DNA of 64,000 nt. Source: Pochonia chlamydosporia 170. Taxonomy: Eukaryota; Ascomycota; Sordariomycetes; Hypocreales; Clavicipitaceae. Of this stretch, positions 46,641 through 55,244 are shown one piece after another. Numbering within the stretch: position 1 is the stretch's first letter; every line of letters begins with the position of its first letter. The translations under genes were made by a program, and so were the position numbers. The stretch spans positions 3,224,001 to 3,288,000 of the forward strand of contig NC_035790.1 of the NCBI RefSeq assembly GCF_001653235.2, given 5' to 3'. The notes beneath the pieces were generated by a model. The model was not told where the DNA came from, ran no database searches, and worked only from the letters and a program-made list of their open reading frames with translations.

Positions 46641-47757
46641 ATGACTTGGGTCTCTAATGCCACACCAGCTGTCGATGCCATATCGCAATGGAGATCAATC
46701 GTTGCAATCTGGGCCGTTCTCTCCATGATGTCCCTCATCATCGTTTCCCTCCGAATATGGGTCAGCTTCCGCGGCCACGGTCTCGGGGCTAACGACTACA
46801 TGGCCATGCTCGCCGTCGTCTTCGGCCTCGTCTACTCGACTCTCGCCGTTGTGCAGACAGAGTACGGTCTCGGATAGCCGCTTAAGCTGCGCTCAACAGT
46901 GCCATCGGACGCCCTCGCCTTCAAACAGGCCAACTTCGCTGGTCGACCCATCTACCAACTCGGTGTCGGCTTCTTCAAGATTTCTCTGCTCCATAGCTAC
47001 TTACGCCTGATCCAAGACACTGACCAACGTACCTACGAGATCACCGCATGGTTCACCATTGTCGTCATCTTCATCGGCCATCTTGGCAGCTCGTTGGCCC
47101 TTGTATTTGCATGCAAGCCCGTTAGCTTTTCGTGGTCGCTCCCTGTTGAGGGCGACATGGAGCATCCAACATGCCTAAACGTCTCGAGCGCCGGTGTCGG
47201 TTACTCCATCATCACCATCGTCTCTGATATCTTAGTTGTTATGCTACCCATCCCGATCCTTGTCAAGCTTAACATTCCTACGAGGAAAAAGGTTGGTATT
47301 ATTGGCCTCTTCTTGCTGGGACTTTTCACTACCATCTGCTCCATTATGCGGTACGTCCAGCTCGGACGCATCTCATATGGCGATGGCAATTCTACCATGC
47401 TGGTCCTCTGGGGCACCATCGAATTCAACGTTGGTGTATGCGATTCCTCCAAGCTGCACACGCATAACTATCCACCAGACCCTTTTCTGACCTTTGTAGA
47501 ACATGACAGCTTCTCTACCCTTCTTAGCACGAATATGCAAAAGGAGGCGCAAGGACCCCAACAACCCACATGTAAGTGGTAGGCGCTGTAGCAACGTTAT
47601 TTGTACGTATGGCTCGCCAAGCGGCAGCGCAAGCATAAAGCCCGACGCAAACGAACTTGGAGGTATGAGCGGTATGGGCCTCGACAGAACTCCCTGCCGC
47701 TGGCAAGCCCATCCACCAGTCCAGGAGCAAGGAGAGCTTTCTACACAAGGACGGTAG
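46641..47757 (+). pseudogene. Seven-TM rhodopsin-like membrane protein split by one stop codon
   Basis: The frame starting MTWVSNATPAVDAISQWR encodes seven hydrophobic segments in the order usual for fungal rhodopsin-domain (PTH11-related, integral membrane) proteins, including FAGRPIYQLGVGFFKISLLH, FACKPVSFSW and VLWGTIEFNVG. After helix 2 the sequence TEYGLG is followed by TAG (46875-46877), then PLKLR continues in the same frame. Relatives typically have a residue such as Leu there, so a single TTG-to-TAG change would explain it. An intron (47436-47499) then joins GTT GGT to AAC ATG, giving NVGNMTASLPFLARI, helix 7. No other break is seen. The C-terminus past 47570 is uncertain, with a possible second GTAAGT donor. 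The product is a truncated two-helix peptide unless readthrough or a sequencing error applies. Confidence 0.8.
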
Positions 47758-48597
47758 CATCAGTATGATCGAGTTTGTTGATAGTTTGCGACAATGAACG
47801 CGAAGAGGATGACCGGCCCATCACCCAGTATTGGCTATAAAACGAAACAAAACAATGATCCTTTACATATAAACGGCGATTTCGCCCGTCACAAAGGTTA
47901 AATAATAGGAGACAGTTATATTCGGAGGCATTCCAGGTCATCCAAAAATGTTGAACATAGGTTAGCTGATACGATTTCGCGCCAAGAAATAATGTCGAAC
48001 GACTGTGGTATAGGTATGGAGACAACAAAGTTAGAGTCCGCCACATACCAAACTGCGTAAAACAACTGATTTGCTCCACGAGCCATTATAGTTGGATCCT
48101 TGAGTTGGTTTGCTCAGGATCCGGGAAAGTTGCCGGTTTGAAGTGTTAAAGAACGCATCGTCTTGTAGGATGGCGAGACGAAGCGGGAAATTGTACGTGC
48201 CGAGTGCTACACTTGCGTGTTGTTGCATTTATTGTGTACAGAAATAGTCTGGTTAGTTTTCGGGTCCTGAAATAGAAGTACCGAAGTTCAGCTCCATGTT
48301 CACAAGGTTGATGACTGAACAATGGGAACACGGTCATGTACGCCCGTAGACAGTGACGGAGGGAGGGAGGGATGTTCATTTGGTGATAGCAGAGCGGGCG
48401 AACTACATATCTGACCTTTGTAACCCCAAGCCACCATGGCTGTTGGCCAACTGACAAGGACAACCACGGTTCAGCACAAATACATGGCGTAAGCACCAGA
48501 AAACGCAGAAGGTTTGCAGAATACATCCGCAGAGTGTTAGCAATAGTTCAGAGTGTTAGCAATAGTTCAGAGTGTTAGCAATAGTTTCTTTACACTT
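47758..48597. other. Intergenic region before the tandem array
   Basis: About 840 bp without a gene. It ends with three tandem copies of a 19-bp unit (48531-48587) that touch the left border of the array. Confidence 0.45.
48531..48587. repeat. Three-copy 19-bp tandem repeat at array border
   Basis: The unit AGAGTGTTAGCAATAGTTC occurs at 48531-48549, 48550-48568 and 48569-48587; the last copy ends in T instead of C. It lies directly left of the first array unit. Confidence 0.95.
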
Positions 48598-48664
48598 ATA
48601 TTGTAGTTTATTGAGAGCTAGATTTTAATTCAATGCAACTACGTCGTCATTCGCCATCCACATC

Positions 48665-48696
48665 AACAAGCCGCCAGGTAAGAAGATCTATATAAA
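48665..48696 (+). promoter_or_regulatory. Array promoter, unit 1
   Basis: CAACAAGCCGCCAGGTAAGA and a TATA box (TATATAAA, 48689-48696), 152 nt before the ATG. Followed by CTGGCTATTCCTCAGTCTAT, shared with other units. Confidence 0.75.
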
Positions 48697-48847
48697 CTGG
48701 CTATTCCTCAGTCTATAATCTTGCCTGGTAGTTACCTTGCCGGCATTATCCAAGTACGCCTTACTTGTCGCTAAACAGCTTCACACTGCTTCGACTTCGA
48801 CAAACCTCGTCTCAACTTGCAATTCACCACCTCTGACCCGAGCAGCC

Positions 48848-49335
48848 ATGGTCTCAGTCCACGGAACGGCCGGCGACCTGAGGGTTACCTACAAGAAGAT
48901 GTTGAAACGATTCTTCCTCGCCATGCAGGATTCTGGGCCTGACAGCTGCCATGTCTTGACGATCACAGCAACTGACGTCGCCAAACACACAGTCACTGCG
49001 GATTTTGTATCAGAGTGCTACACTGAACTCCGCAGTGCTGGCCACGTTCCAGAAGGCGTTGTGTTTCACGAACCTAGTAAAAATGGCGCGAAGATAGTTG
49101 TGATCATCCAATATAAGCAACAGGGTGCCCCCGGGCCGATCGAGGACAATTGGAATACTTGGGATATTGAACTCCGGGTCTTAGAATCTGGAGATGTGCG
49201 GTGAGTGACTCTTTTGTCTGCAACGTTATTGTCGAATGTTGTCTGGTTGATGAGAGGATTGCTAACAGGTGACTTTCCAGGGGGTTCTTTGCACGCCATC
49301 ATTGGAATAATTCAGCAACTAGGCGTAGAGGATAA
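48848..49335 (+). CDS. Array protein 1, unknown family
   Basis: Exons 48848-49200 and 49281-49335 encode 135 aa. I chose the ATG at 48848 (GCAGCCATGG) because corresponding ATGs occur at the same distance from the TATA box in the other units. The in-frame upstream ATG at 48737 lies in the shared leader, and unit 2 has a stop in that frame. The protein has a charged helical N-terminus (TYKKMLKRFFLAMQDSG), then TITATDVAKHTVTADFVSEC, LRSAGHVPEG, KIVVIIQYKQQG, WDIELRVLESGDV, and after the intron RGFFARHHWNNSATRRRG. No signal peptide, TM segment or known domain is visible. The pattern I.A.D...V...FV...L...G..P.G...I.V.Y...W.I.I..SGDV recurs in the other units. Function unknown. Confidence 0.65.
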
Positions 49336-49690
49336 TTAGCCAGGTCCTTCCAATATGCCTGCTACTGCACGGGAGCGGAGAATCGGTGAAAGATTGATTA
49401 GATTTGGTTTACATCTTGCTGGGTTGTATAGCATACTATTTGGTAGACCTAGTCCTCAGTAGAAGACAATATGATATTTTTAAACCGCAGATCTTGTACC
49501 AGATTGTGCTTCAGGGTGCCTAACCAGTTCAACGAGAGTACGGAACGTATAAAGGCGTAGATCCCGTAGAGTTCATTCAGAGGATGTTTGCGACCTGTCA
49601 TGGAGAGCTTCAAACACCTGCTTTGTAGTTTATCAAGTGCTACATCCAAGTTCACCTTCAACTATATTATTTGTTATTATCCGCATAAAC

Positions 49691-49719
49691 AATCCACTGG
49701 GTAGGATGCTCTATATAAA
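49691..49719 (+). promoter_or_regulatory. Array promoter, unit 2
   Basis: AATCCACTGGGTAGGATGCT and TATATAAA at 49712-49719, then CTGGCCGTTCCTCAGCCTAT. This is the most diverged copy of the pre-TATA block. Confidence 0.7.
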
Positions 49720-49866
49720 CTGGCCGTTCCTCAGCCTATAATTTAGATTTTTCTGATCAACATTGTTAATCCAAGTCTTTCTTGTTGCAGATTACATTCA
49801 CACTTTGTTGCCTCCCTTAAACTTCTTCACGACGCGCTGTTTTACACGTTCGTTTTCAAGTAAAAC

Positions 49867-50361
49867 ATGGGTCACCAAGGCACCTGGGAGCAATTGCGTT
49901 GCGCCCTTGTAACTCAATTGCACGTATTTTGCGACCGGCAGGAGAAATCGGAAGAAAATATGCCCTACTCCATTAGGATCATGGCAGATCAGAATGCCGT
50001 GGCCATTGTTTCCCTGGCATTTGTGGGAGAGTGTATCTGGGTTCTCCACGGTAATGAGCTCAGCTCAACGAGGAACCTGGTACTAGGAACACCTGGTTAT
50101 TACGGCGACGAGATAAATATTACTCTTGACTACGCGATTGGGAGGCCGACACCAGTGGCAGCGTCGGCTTGGACGATTGATCTCTTGATCCAGGACTCTG
50201 GAGACGTGCTGTGAGTGACCATTTTGCGTGCAATGTTGTTGCCAAATGCTGCTGATGAGCGAGATGCTAATAGGAGACATTTTAGGTCATACGTGTACGA
50301 TATTTATGGCAATCTCCATAGTAGTTGGGATAAACATCACGGCATACTTAAGATTGCATGA
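49867..50361 (+). CDS. Array protein 2, unknown family
   Basis: Exons 49867-50210 and 50286-50361 encode 139 aa. A TAA lies in frame two codons before the ATG, fixing the start. The protein contains MPYSIRIMADQNAVAIVSLA, FVGECIWVL, GDEINITLDY, AWTIDLLIQDSGDV and, after the intron, LSYVYDIYGNLHSSWDKHHG. The intron begins GTGAGTGACC and ends ACATTTTAG, like its neighbours. It matches array protein 3 best in the second exon (SYV.D...L...W.K..GI.K). No known domain, signal peptide or membrane segment seen. Confidence 0.65.
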
Positions 50362-50737
50362 GTACCTAGGTTCTTCCACAATGTCAGGCTTTGAAGAAGA
50401 ACTAAAAGGTGGAAAGAACACTATACGGGTCTAGTTCACGTCTTATTAGGTTTTACAGTACACAATTTAATAGACCTAGTCTGAGCAGAAGATAATATAA
50501 TATTTTAAACCCCCTAGACTTGTCCCAGACTGTGCTGTAACCTCGTATTGCCCTTAAGAGTCCCAGTACAGTACAGCGCAAGTACATAGCATACATGCGT
50601 AGAACACATGGAACCCGTACAGTTCTTTCAGAGGATATTTGCAAACTGTTAGGGAAAAACTCTATACACTTGCTACGTAGTGTGTTAAGTGTTACATCCA
50701 AGTTCATTTTCCCTACACTGTGAGTTGCTATCTACAT

Positions 50738-50770
50738 GAACAAGCCGCCAGGTAGAAAGCTCTATATAAA
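50738..50770 (+). promoter_or_regulatory. Array promoter, unit 3
   Basis: AACAAGCCGCCAGGTAGAAA and TATATAAA at 50763-50770, then CTGGCCGTTTCTCAG. Nearly identical to unit 1 over the pre-TATA block. Confidence 0.75.
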
Positions 50771-50914
50771 CTGGCCGTTTCTCAGTTTACAAATGGATTT
50801 TCGCTATTAACCTTGTTAGTTTTAAGTCCTTCTTGTGCAAAGCACACTCACACCTTGCCATCTTCCTCAAACCTCGCCACATCGCGCCTTTTACCACATT
50901 CGACTCGAGCAAGC

Positions 50915-51511
50915 ATGGAGGACCACGTCCTATTAGAGGATTCCCACACTGCTCTCTGGTTGCAACTGAAAACGATTTGCTATTGGCACAGTGATTCGGA
51001 ACTGAAGGGGCCTTACGCCATAAGGATCCTAGCAGCAGACAAGACTGCCAAAGACGTTGTTTCCCTAGAATTCGTTGAAAAGGGTTGCCAGACGCTCAGG
51101 GATACTGGGCTTATACCAAAAGGCATGAATTTTGGAACACCCGTTGTTGACGGCGAGGAGATACAAATCCCCGTTGAGTACAACCCCACACAGCCGAAGT
51201 ACGATCCACCGGTAGAGAAGGTTTGGAGGATTAATATATTCATCAAGAATGAAGAAGTAGTGTGAGTGATCATTGTGCATGCAATATCATTGCCAAATGC
51301 TGTTAAAGAGAGGGTTGCTAACAAGAGACTTTTCAGGTCATACGTACAGGATGAGAATTTACTTTACCTTAGTAAATGGACTAAAGACGGGAGCATCAAG
51401 ACTCGCTTAACGAGTACCCCGGTTCTTCCGGAATGCGAGCTTCGGGAGGAACGGAGGATTCGTTGGAAGAATTATTCGGTCTCGGATTTCTCATCTGGCA
51501 AAGTTGTATAG
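50915..51511 (+). CDS. Array protein 3, unknown family, longest C-terminus
   Basis: Exons 50915-51261 and 51337-51511 encode 173 aa, longer than its paralogues because exon 2 stays open for 58 codons. The start (CAAGCATGG) is the conserved array position. Sequence blocks are PYAIRILAADKTAKDVVSLE, FVEKGCQTLRDTGLIPKGMN, GEEIQIPVEYNP, VWRINIFIKNEEVV and, in exon 2, SYVQDENLLYLSKWTKDGSI. The extra tail is basic and charged (LREERRIRWKNY). The intron starts GTGAGTGATC and ends GACTTTTCAG. No domain recognised; presumed intracellular. Confidence 0.65.
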
Positions 51512-51765
51512 CAAACTATGTAGAAAATTTATTATTGGTAGAGCATAGTATACTATTTTAAACCGCAAAACTTATCCCAGGTTATATCACAATACAATTT
51601 TGTGCTTGAATGGTGTCTATTACAGTTTAGCACAAGTGCCTAGCGTTTAAGGCGTAGAGACCGTTGAGTTCTTCCGAAGGATTGTTATGAACTGTACTTG
51701 CTACATAGTGCGTCAAGTGTTACATCCAGGTTCACTTTACGTACATTGGGAGTTGCTATCTGCAT

Positions 51766-51798
51766 GAACAAGCCACCAGGTAAAAAGGTCTATATAAG
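51766..51798 (+). promoter_or_regulatory. Array promoter, unit 4
   Basis: AACAAGCCACCAGGTAAAAA and TATATAAG at 51791-51798. The block after the TATA box (GGCAACGATTCCTC) differs more than in other units. Confidence 0.7.
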
Positions 51799-51934
51799 GC
51801 AACGATTCCTCTGCAATCTGGATGTCCCCATCAACATTGCCAAGTCGTTCTTGTTGCAAATCACATTTCACGCTTCGTTGCCTCACTCAAACATAGCCGC
51901 AGCTTGCGCTCCACCACCTCTAACTCAAACAAAC

Positions 51935-52434
51935 ATGTCCTCTTTAAAGACCAAAGTGACTGACGCCTTGTATAGTCTGTTGGTCGAGTTTATCGGAGCG
52001 ATGATAGAGGAGGGGAAGCGTGAACGCCGCGAGTTACGGATCAAGATGGGCATGGACCTCGAAGACATCATCACTCCGGATTTTGTACGGAAGAGATATG
52101 AAAGCCTCGGGGAGCCTCGCCAACATAGTGGGCGCATAAAATGGGAGGGGGCTCGTTCCCAGGACTCTAGCCTGATAGTGATTACCATGGCCCACGTCTT
52201 ATCGGACAATTCACAGCAGGTACCACATTGGGATGCTTCTATCTACACCAAGGAGGATGGAGACATAGGGTGAGTGACCATTTCGCTGGCAACGTCTTTT
52301 TAAAATGCTATTGACGAGGAGCTTGCTAACAAGCTATTCTTAGGGCAAAAATGTCGAATTCCGAGGGCCTTTGTCCATATGTTTGGACTACAACCTTGGG
52401 CATGCAGTATCCATTGAACCCTGAATGGGAATAG
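51935..52434 (+). CDS. Array protein 4, unknown family
   Basis: Exons 51935-52269 and 52344-52434 encode 141 aa. The start (AAACATGTC) follows the shared leader. The N-terminus is helical and strongly charged (FIGAMIEEGKRERRELRIK). It continues with DLEDIITPDFVRKRYESLG, SSLIVITMAHV, WDASIYTKEDGDI and exon 2 LCPYVWTTTLGMQYPLNPEW. The DFV..RYE.L element matches array protein 1 (DFVSECYTEL) better than 2 or 3. The intron begins GTGAGTGACC. Function unknown. Confidence 0.65.
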
Positions 52435-52726
52435 GGTTTACATCTTGCTGGGCCGTGTGGCACACCACTCAAAAGATTTATTCTTGGTAGAAGATAATAT
52501 GATGTTTTTAAACCGCAGAACTCGTCCCACACTGTGTTGTGACATAATGTTGTTTCTTAAGAGTGCCTAGTACGGTTCAGCGCAAGTACATGTCGTACGC
52601 CAAGAACGTGTAGAGTTCAGAGGGTAGCCGCGACCTGCCAGTGATAGCTTCTGTACATTGCTTTGTAGTTTATCAAGTGCTACATTTGAGTTCGCTTTAC
52701 TGACATTGTCATTTGCCATCCGCATG

Positions 52727-52760
52727 AACAAGCTACCAGGTAAGAAACCGTCTATATAAA
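52727..52760 (+). promoter_or_regulatory. Array promoter, unit 5
   Basis: AACAAGCTACCAGGTAAGAA and TATATAAA at 52753-52760. The promoter is intact although the gene behind it appears decayed. Confidence 0.7.
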
Positions 52761-52962
52761 CTGCCATCGTCCTCCGTCTACAGTCTCGAAGGGTAGTTTC
52801 GTCGCCACCATTGTCAAGACTCGCCTTGCTTACCAAAAACTACTTTTCATCTCTTCTTACCAACCGTCAAACATCACCTTCATACTGCGCCATTGCCGCA
52901 AACCACTTCTGCCTTCCTTTTAACCAGCTTTAGACTTCGCCCCATACCGCTCTATATTTGCC

Positions 52963-53414
52963 ATGGGGGCTGCTATGGGGACCATACAGGACCAGGGGAG
53001 CACGTCTACTCGCTTAGGGTCGAAAAGCACCTGGATCCGCATTGGTTTGGGCTGAAAAAAACGTCAAATAAACACCATGGCCTTGCCTGTGCTACAGGAT
53101 GGGATGAAGGAGGAGTTCGGGGAAGAGATTGAGGTCATAAGGGTGGACGTAAAGAGATCAAAGGCAGACGTGTTTTACAAGCGTAGCCAGCATTTCTGTG
53201 ATTGCGGAAGGAGGTGGAAGGAGGAAGATCATTTGTTGCTGCTTCTAGAGAAAAGCGACGTTGATGGCGAGGTGAAGTGAGTCATCGTTGCGAACCTTTA
53301 CGTTGTTAATGTTGATGAGAGCTATGTTAACAGATGATATCTAGGTCGAGTGTGTGGAGTTGCAGTAAGAGGGGTGAACGCGCTCGCTTGGCCGAAAATA
53401 AACCACCTGAGTGA
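52963..53414 (+). pseudogene. Array unit 5, decayed or N-terminally truncated copy
   Basis: The ATG at 52963 opens a frame that stops at a TGA just before a seven-A run (53055-53061). The best match to paralogues (HVYSLRVEK) is in a different frame. An in-frame ATG at 53077 (CACCATGG) starts a shorter frame, EEIEVIRVDVKRSKADVFY, then LLLLLEKSDVDGEVK, joined to exon 2 (53345-53414) by a GTGAGTC intron (53277-53344). This would give 89 aa, lacking the N-terminal half. So this is either a pseudogene with a frameshift or a truncated functional member. Promoter, intron and 3' block are still conserved. Confidence 0.6.
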
Positions 53415-53640
53415 AAGATGTCGATATCAAAATGGCGCCCGGGCCTTACGAGAAGGTCGGGGATACGGAAAGTTGGTTAAAGGACTTGGGGGATCGGATC
53501 TCATATCTCTAGAGTAATGTAGTCTGCCACTCAATATAGTCTATTCTTTGCTGCAAGATGATTATGATATTGTGAAAGCAAAGTACTGTGCCCAGATTGT
53601 GTTGTGACGAATTTTGTGCTTCGAGAGTGCGTGAACCTCA

Positions 53641-54163
53641 GCATAGGACCAGTTAATGTTGTCTTATTCAGGCTCTGATAGGGAGACACGGATCTAAGCC
53701 GTCGAATGCGAAACGGCAGGTCTTGAGGTGTTCTATGGGTTATAGAACAAGTTCTCTGTCTGTAAATCATATCTGCGTGAAGAAGTACGGTACCTTGTGG
53801 CGCCTGGTGTGTAAAATACGCCGTGTTCCAAACCCGTTCCTTTTTGCATGAAGATCGGATGTCGATCCGGTGTATCCACTTTTCGCGGTACAACACGCCT
53901 TGTGTCAACGCCAAGGCGTTTACCTGCCATCGATCCAGAATGTAATGGTTAAAATTGTTGCCATGGAAAAGGAAAGAGTCTGATAGATATCTTGGAGTCG
54001 ATGCACCAACCTAGTTCTGTCAGTGAAAAAAGACTTGCTCTCACGACTCCATCCTTAAATAAGTTGGCTCCTCAACTCAGTAGTCGAGTTTGTATCTCAC
54101 CCTCAAACCACCAACATTCTCAAACATCTCATCGCCAACATTCTCACATATCTCATCACCAAA
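53641..54163. other. Intergenic region after the array
   Basis: About 520 bp with no gene seen. A perfect 7-bp inverted repeat with a 5-nt loop (GTTCTAT GGGTT ATAGAAC) lies at 53730-53748. Downstream is the TCTCA-rich leader of the B3/B4 gene. Confidence 0.45.
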
Positions 54164-54904
54164 ATGGGCAGCACCAGCCTCGCCAAAAACCTGCTCCAAG
54201 CAGCACACATATCCCCAGAGATCTACAAACTACGCCCCGACTACCGCGCCCTCCTAATGGTGGTCGAAGGCATCCCCCCCGGCCCCAGCGACAACACCAG
54301 CGAAACCCTCTTACAAGACGCCGAAGCATCGGTCAAAGACATACTGTCCAAATACCCCGTCACCGAAGTCCCACACATCGCCGCATGGCGAGACGCATAC
54401 AAAGCCTTTGGGGCGAAACCACAGAAAACACGCAACAGTCTAGAGGCGTTGACTCGTCGCGCAGCAGGTGGTTTACCCCGTGTGAATCGCCTGACGGACA
54501 TCTACAACGCCATCTCGGTCAAGCACCAGGTTCCGCTGGGCGGCGAAGACCTCGACAAGTATGATGGGGCGCCGTTTCTGACACGTGCTACTGGGTCCGA
54601 AGAGTTTCGTACATTTTCCGGGGGTGAGGCACAGGTTGAGTGTGCGGCGGCTGGGGAACCTATTTGGTGTGATGATACGGGAATTACTTGTCGGCGGTGG
54701 AATTGGCGGCAGGGTCCGCGGACGGCGTTGACGGATGAGACTACGCGGGTGTTGTTTATTCTGGATGCTTTAGAGCCGCTTTCGGATGAGTCTTTGGGTC
54801 GGGCTGCTGAGGAACTTGGGTCTGCGTTGAAGAGGCTGTCTCCTGATGTGCAGGTTACTCAGAGAGTGTTGAGGGCGTCGGATGCCAGGAACGGGGAGTC
54901 ATGA
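54164..54904 (+). CDS. Stand-alone B3/B4 tRNA-editing-domain protein
   Basis: A single exon of 246 aa starting at AAAATGGGC. The body matches the B3/B4 domain found in the beta subunit of bacterial phenylalanyl-tRNA synthetase and in free-standing bacterial proteins: LRPDYRALLMVVEGI, AAWRDAYKAFGAKPQKTRNS, GGLPRVNRLTDIYNAISVKH, PLGGEDLDKYDG and DDTGITCRRWNWRQG. Such free-standing proteins are thought to hydrolyse mischarged tRNA or a small substrate. It lacks introns, unlike most genes here, and the closest resemblance in my memory is to actinobacterial-type proteins, so horizontal acquisition is possible but unproven. Wobble-position GC is high in the first half and lower afterwards. No mitochondrial presequence is obvious. 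Confidence 0.85.
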   Translation: MGSTSLAKNLLQAAHISPEIYKLRPDYRALLMVVEGIPPGPSDNTSETLLQDAEASVKDILSKYPVTEVPHIAAWRDAYKAFGAKPQKTRNSLEALTRRAAGGLPRVNRLTDIYNAISVKHQVPLGGEDLDKYDGAPFLTRATGSEEFRTFSGGEAQVECAAAGEPIWCDDTGITCRRWNWRQGPRTALTDETTRVLFILDALEPLSDESLGRAAEELGSALKRLSPDVQVTQRVLRASDARNGES

Positions 54905-55244
54905 TGTGTAGGTTGGTGAATGAGAGTGAGAGAAGCGAGGACTGTAAATGTCACAGCATGCGTGGTGTCGGGATAGAGACTAAATACAAGGTCATTTCAA
55001 TGAACTATTCAGCGTTGATTCACGGCTGTCAACGATTCAATTGATGTCAAGTCTAGTCGTCTTGTGGAGGAAGTCAAGTTTAGGCTGCAGGCGCTAAAAT
55101 CGGCAGGCTGCACCATGCATGACTGCACAGGCAGGTACAAATACCAACCGTCGCCAGTCCCACCAAGCCACGTGCCATGAAACTCAAAGGCAACATCTCA
55201 CGTCGACATCGTCTCGAAGTTGCAACTTGAACTCACACATCACA
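54905..55244. other. Intergenic region between the B3/B4 gene and XRCC4
   Basis: Presumed 3' UTR and promoter. An upstream in-frame start (55119) exists for XRCC4 but lies in the leader. No other gene seen. Confidence 0.4.

Larger units (their letters stand above)
48598..53640 (+). repeat. Five-unit tandem gene array, about 1 kb per unit
   Basis: Five head-to-tail units each contain a promoter block (TATA boxes at 48689, 49712, 50763, 51791 and 52753, spaced 1023, 1051, 1028 and 962 bp), a leader, a two-exon gene, an intron beginning GTGAGT, and a 3' block. The 3' block includes TTTAAACC and TTGTAGTTTATCAAGTGCTA or close variants. Conservation by eye is strongest in promoter, intron ends and 3' block and weakest in exons. 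The right border resembles the 3' block again (53575-53640). No transposase, terminal repeats or target duplications were seen, so local duplication by unequal crossing over is most likely. Confidence 0.85.

Noticed and set aside
48737..48847. N-terminal extension of array protein 1
   Set aside because: The matching leader of unit 2 has an in-frame stop just before its ATG, so this segment is better explained as conserved 5' UTR.
53730..53748. 7-bp perfect inverted repeat after the array
   Set aside because: Short palindromes are common by chance and intrinsic hairpin terminators are not expected in a fungal nucleus.
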